From Diploptera punctata (taxonomy: Eukaryota; Arthropoda; Insecta; Blattodea; Blaberidae): a DNA stretch of 64,000 bases. The number at the start of each line of letters is the position of its first letter. The first letter of the stretch is position 1. A program made the translations under genes and the position numbers. The notes under the pieces are model-generated. The model had not been told where the DNA came from, did no database searches, and saw nothing but the letters and a program-made list of their open reading frames with translations. This document shows positions 63,833 through 64,000 of this stretch, one piece after another. The stretch covers positions 1,707,501-1,771,500 of the forward strand of contig JASPKZ010004199.1 of assembly GCA_030220185.1 (NCBI GenBank), written 5' to 3'.

Positions 63833-64000
63833 ACTAACTCACTGGCATTATGGAACCTGTAGATTCCTTGCCGCGCGTACATAAGCTCCCCATACATCCA
63901 TATCCTGAGCTAACGTTTTCCAATCATTCGCTGTATAATCTGCTTCCGTCAAATTATGGTTCATGTTATTCTCCCACATCATTCTTGGTCTACCAACTAA
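63833..64000 (-). mobile_element. LINE-E 3' fragment, continues past the window
   Basis: The complement of CTGGCATTATGGAACCTGTA through TTCTTGGTCTACCAACTAA matches the family 3' end. The (TAAC)n-like CTAACTAACT on its left is its tail. The element runs off the right edge. Confidence 0.88.

Overview
This looks like a window of an AT-rich, transposon-filled insect nuclear genome. I found no convincing host protein-coding gene, rRNA, functional tRNA, operon or prokaryotic feature. The repeats I could recognise are decayed APE-type non-LTR retrotransposons (LINEs) with microsatellite 3' tails, several tRNA-derived SINE families, hAT and Tc1/mariner remnants, MITEs and unclassified dispersed repeats. 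Their overall style recalls cockroach or other polyneopteran genomes, Periplaneta-like being my best guess. That placement is inference from general familiarity and is not proven by the sequence.

Family names used here are local labels. LINE-A to LINE-G are reverse-transcriptase (RT) elements. SINE-1 to SINE-6 are defined by their tRNA-like heads; SINE-1 carries one of two tails (alpha or beta), and SINE-2 carries tail beta. Rep-1, M1 and M2 are unclassified dispersed repeats.

Layout. 0-4.5 kb: LINE-F, LINE-A, a SINE-2, LINE-E, LINE-B, SINE-4 and SINE-3. 4.95-6.52 kb: hAT-1, with a perfect 8-bp target-site duplication (TSD), carrying a SINE and an M1 copy. 7.4-9.5 kb: a Rep-1 copy next to a diverged paralogue of its empty site. 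9.6-11.46 kb: hAT-2, with a BED-finger transposase remnant and a nested palindromic MITE. 11.9-13.65 kb: a SINE-2 split in two by hAT-3, which itself holds LINE-B sequence and a hAT C-terminal remnant. 14-22.4 kb: M2, SINE-4, LINE-B, a tandem SINE-3 dimer, a SINE-3 with an 11-bp TSD, a second M2 and SINE-5. 22.6-26.6 kb: LINE-C, LINE-B, LINE-F, and LINE-G inserted into the start of another LINE. 27.4-32.4 kb: M1, SINE-6, microsatellites, LINE-D and SINE-1. 32.45-36.08 kb: the longest LINE (LINE-A, with endonuclease and RT), split by an unidentified 0.9-kb insert. 37-46 kb: LINE-E fragments in both orientations, SINE-1 copies with clean TSDs, Rep-1 interrupted by a SINE, and a TA-flanked MITE. 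47.3-48.4 kb: an inverted-repeat structure enclosing M1. 49.2-50.7 kb: the best-preserved RT reading frame (LINE-B), then a SINE-1 interrupted by a 100-bp LINE-B 3' tip. 51.6-52.6 kb: Rep-1. 54.4-56.5 kb: a 2.1-kb LINE-E. 57.5-64 kb: a mariner remnant, inverted SINE-1 and SINE-4 pairs, SINE-2, M1, and LINE-G and LINE-E 3' ends.

The elements do not form a pathway. They form a layered insertion record that can be ordered in time from nesting and TSDs. The most interesting observations are the exchange of heads and tails among SINEs, hairpin-rich SINE tails with tetraloop-type loops, microsatellites that appear to originate as LINE 3' tails (including one tail-only insertion), and the M1 repeat. 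I see no support for a new cellular system.
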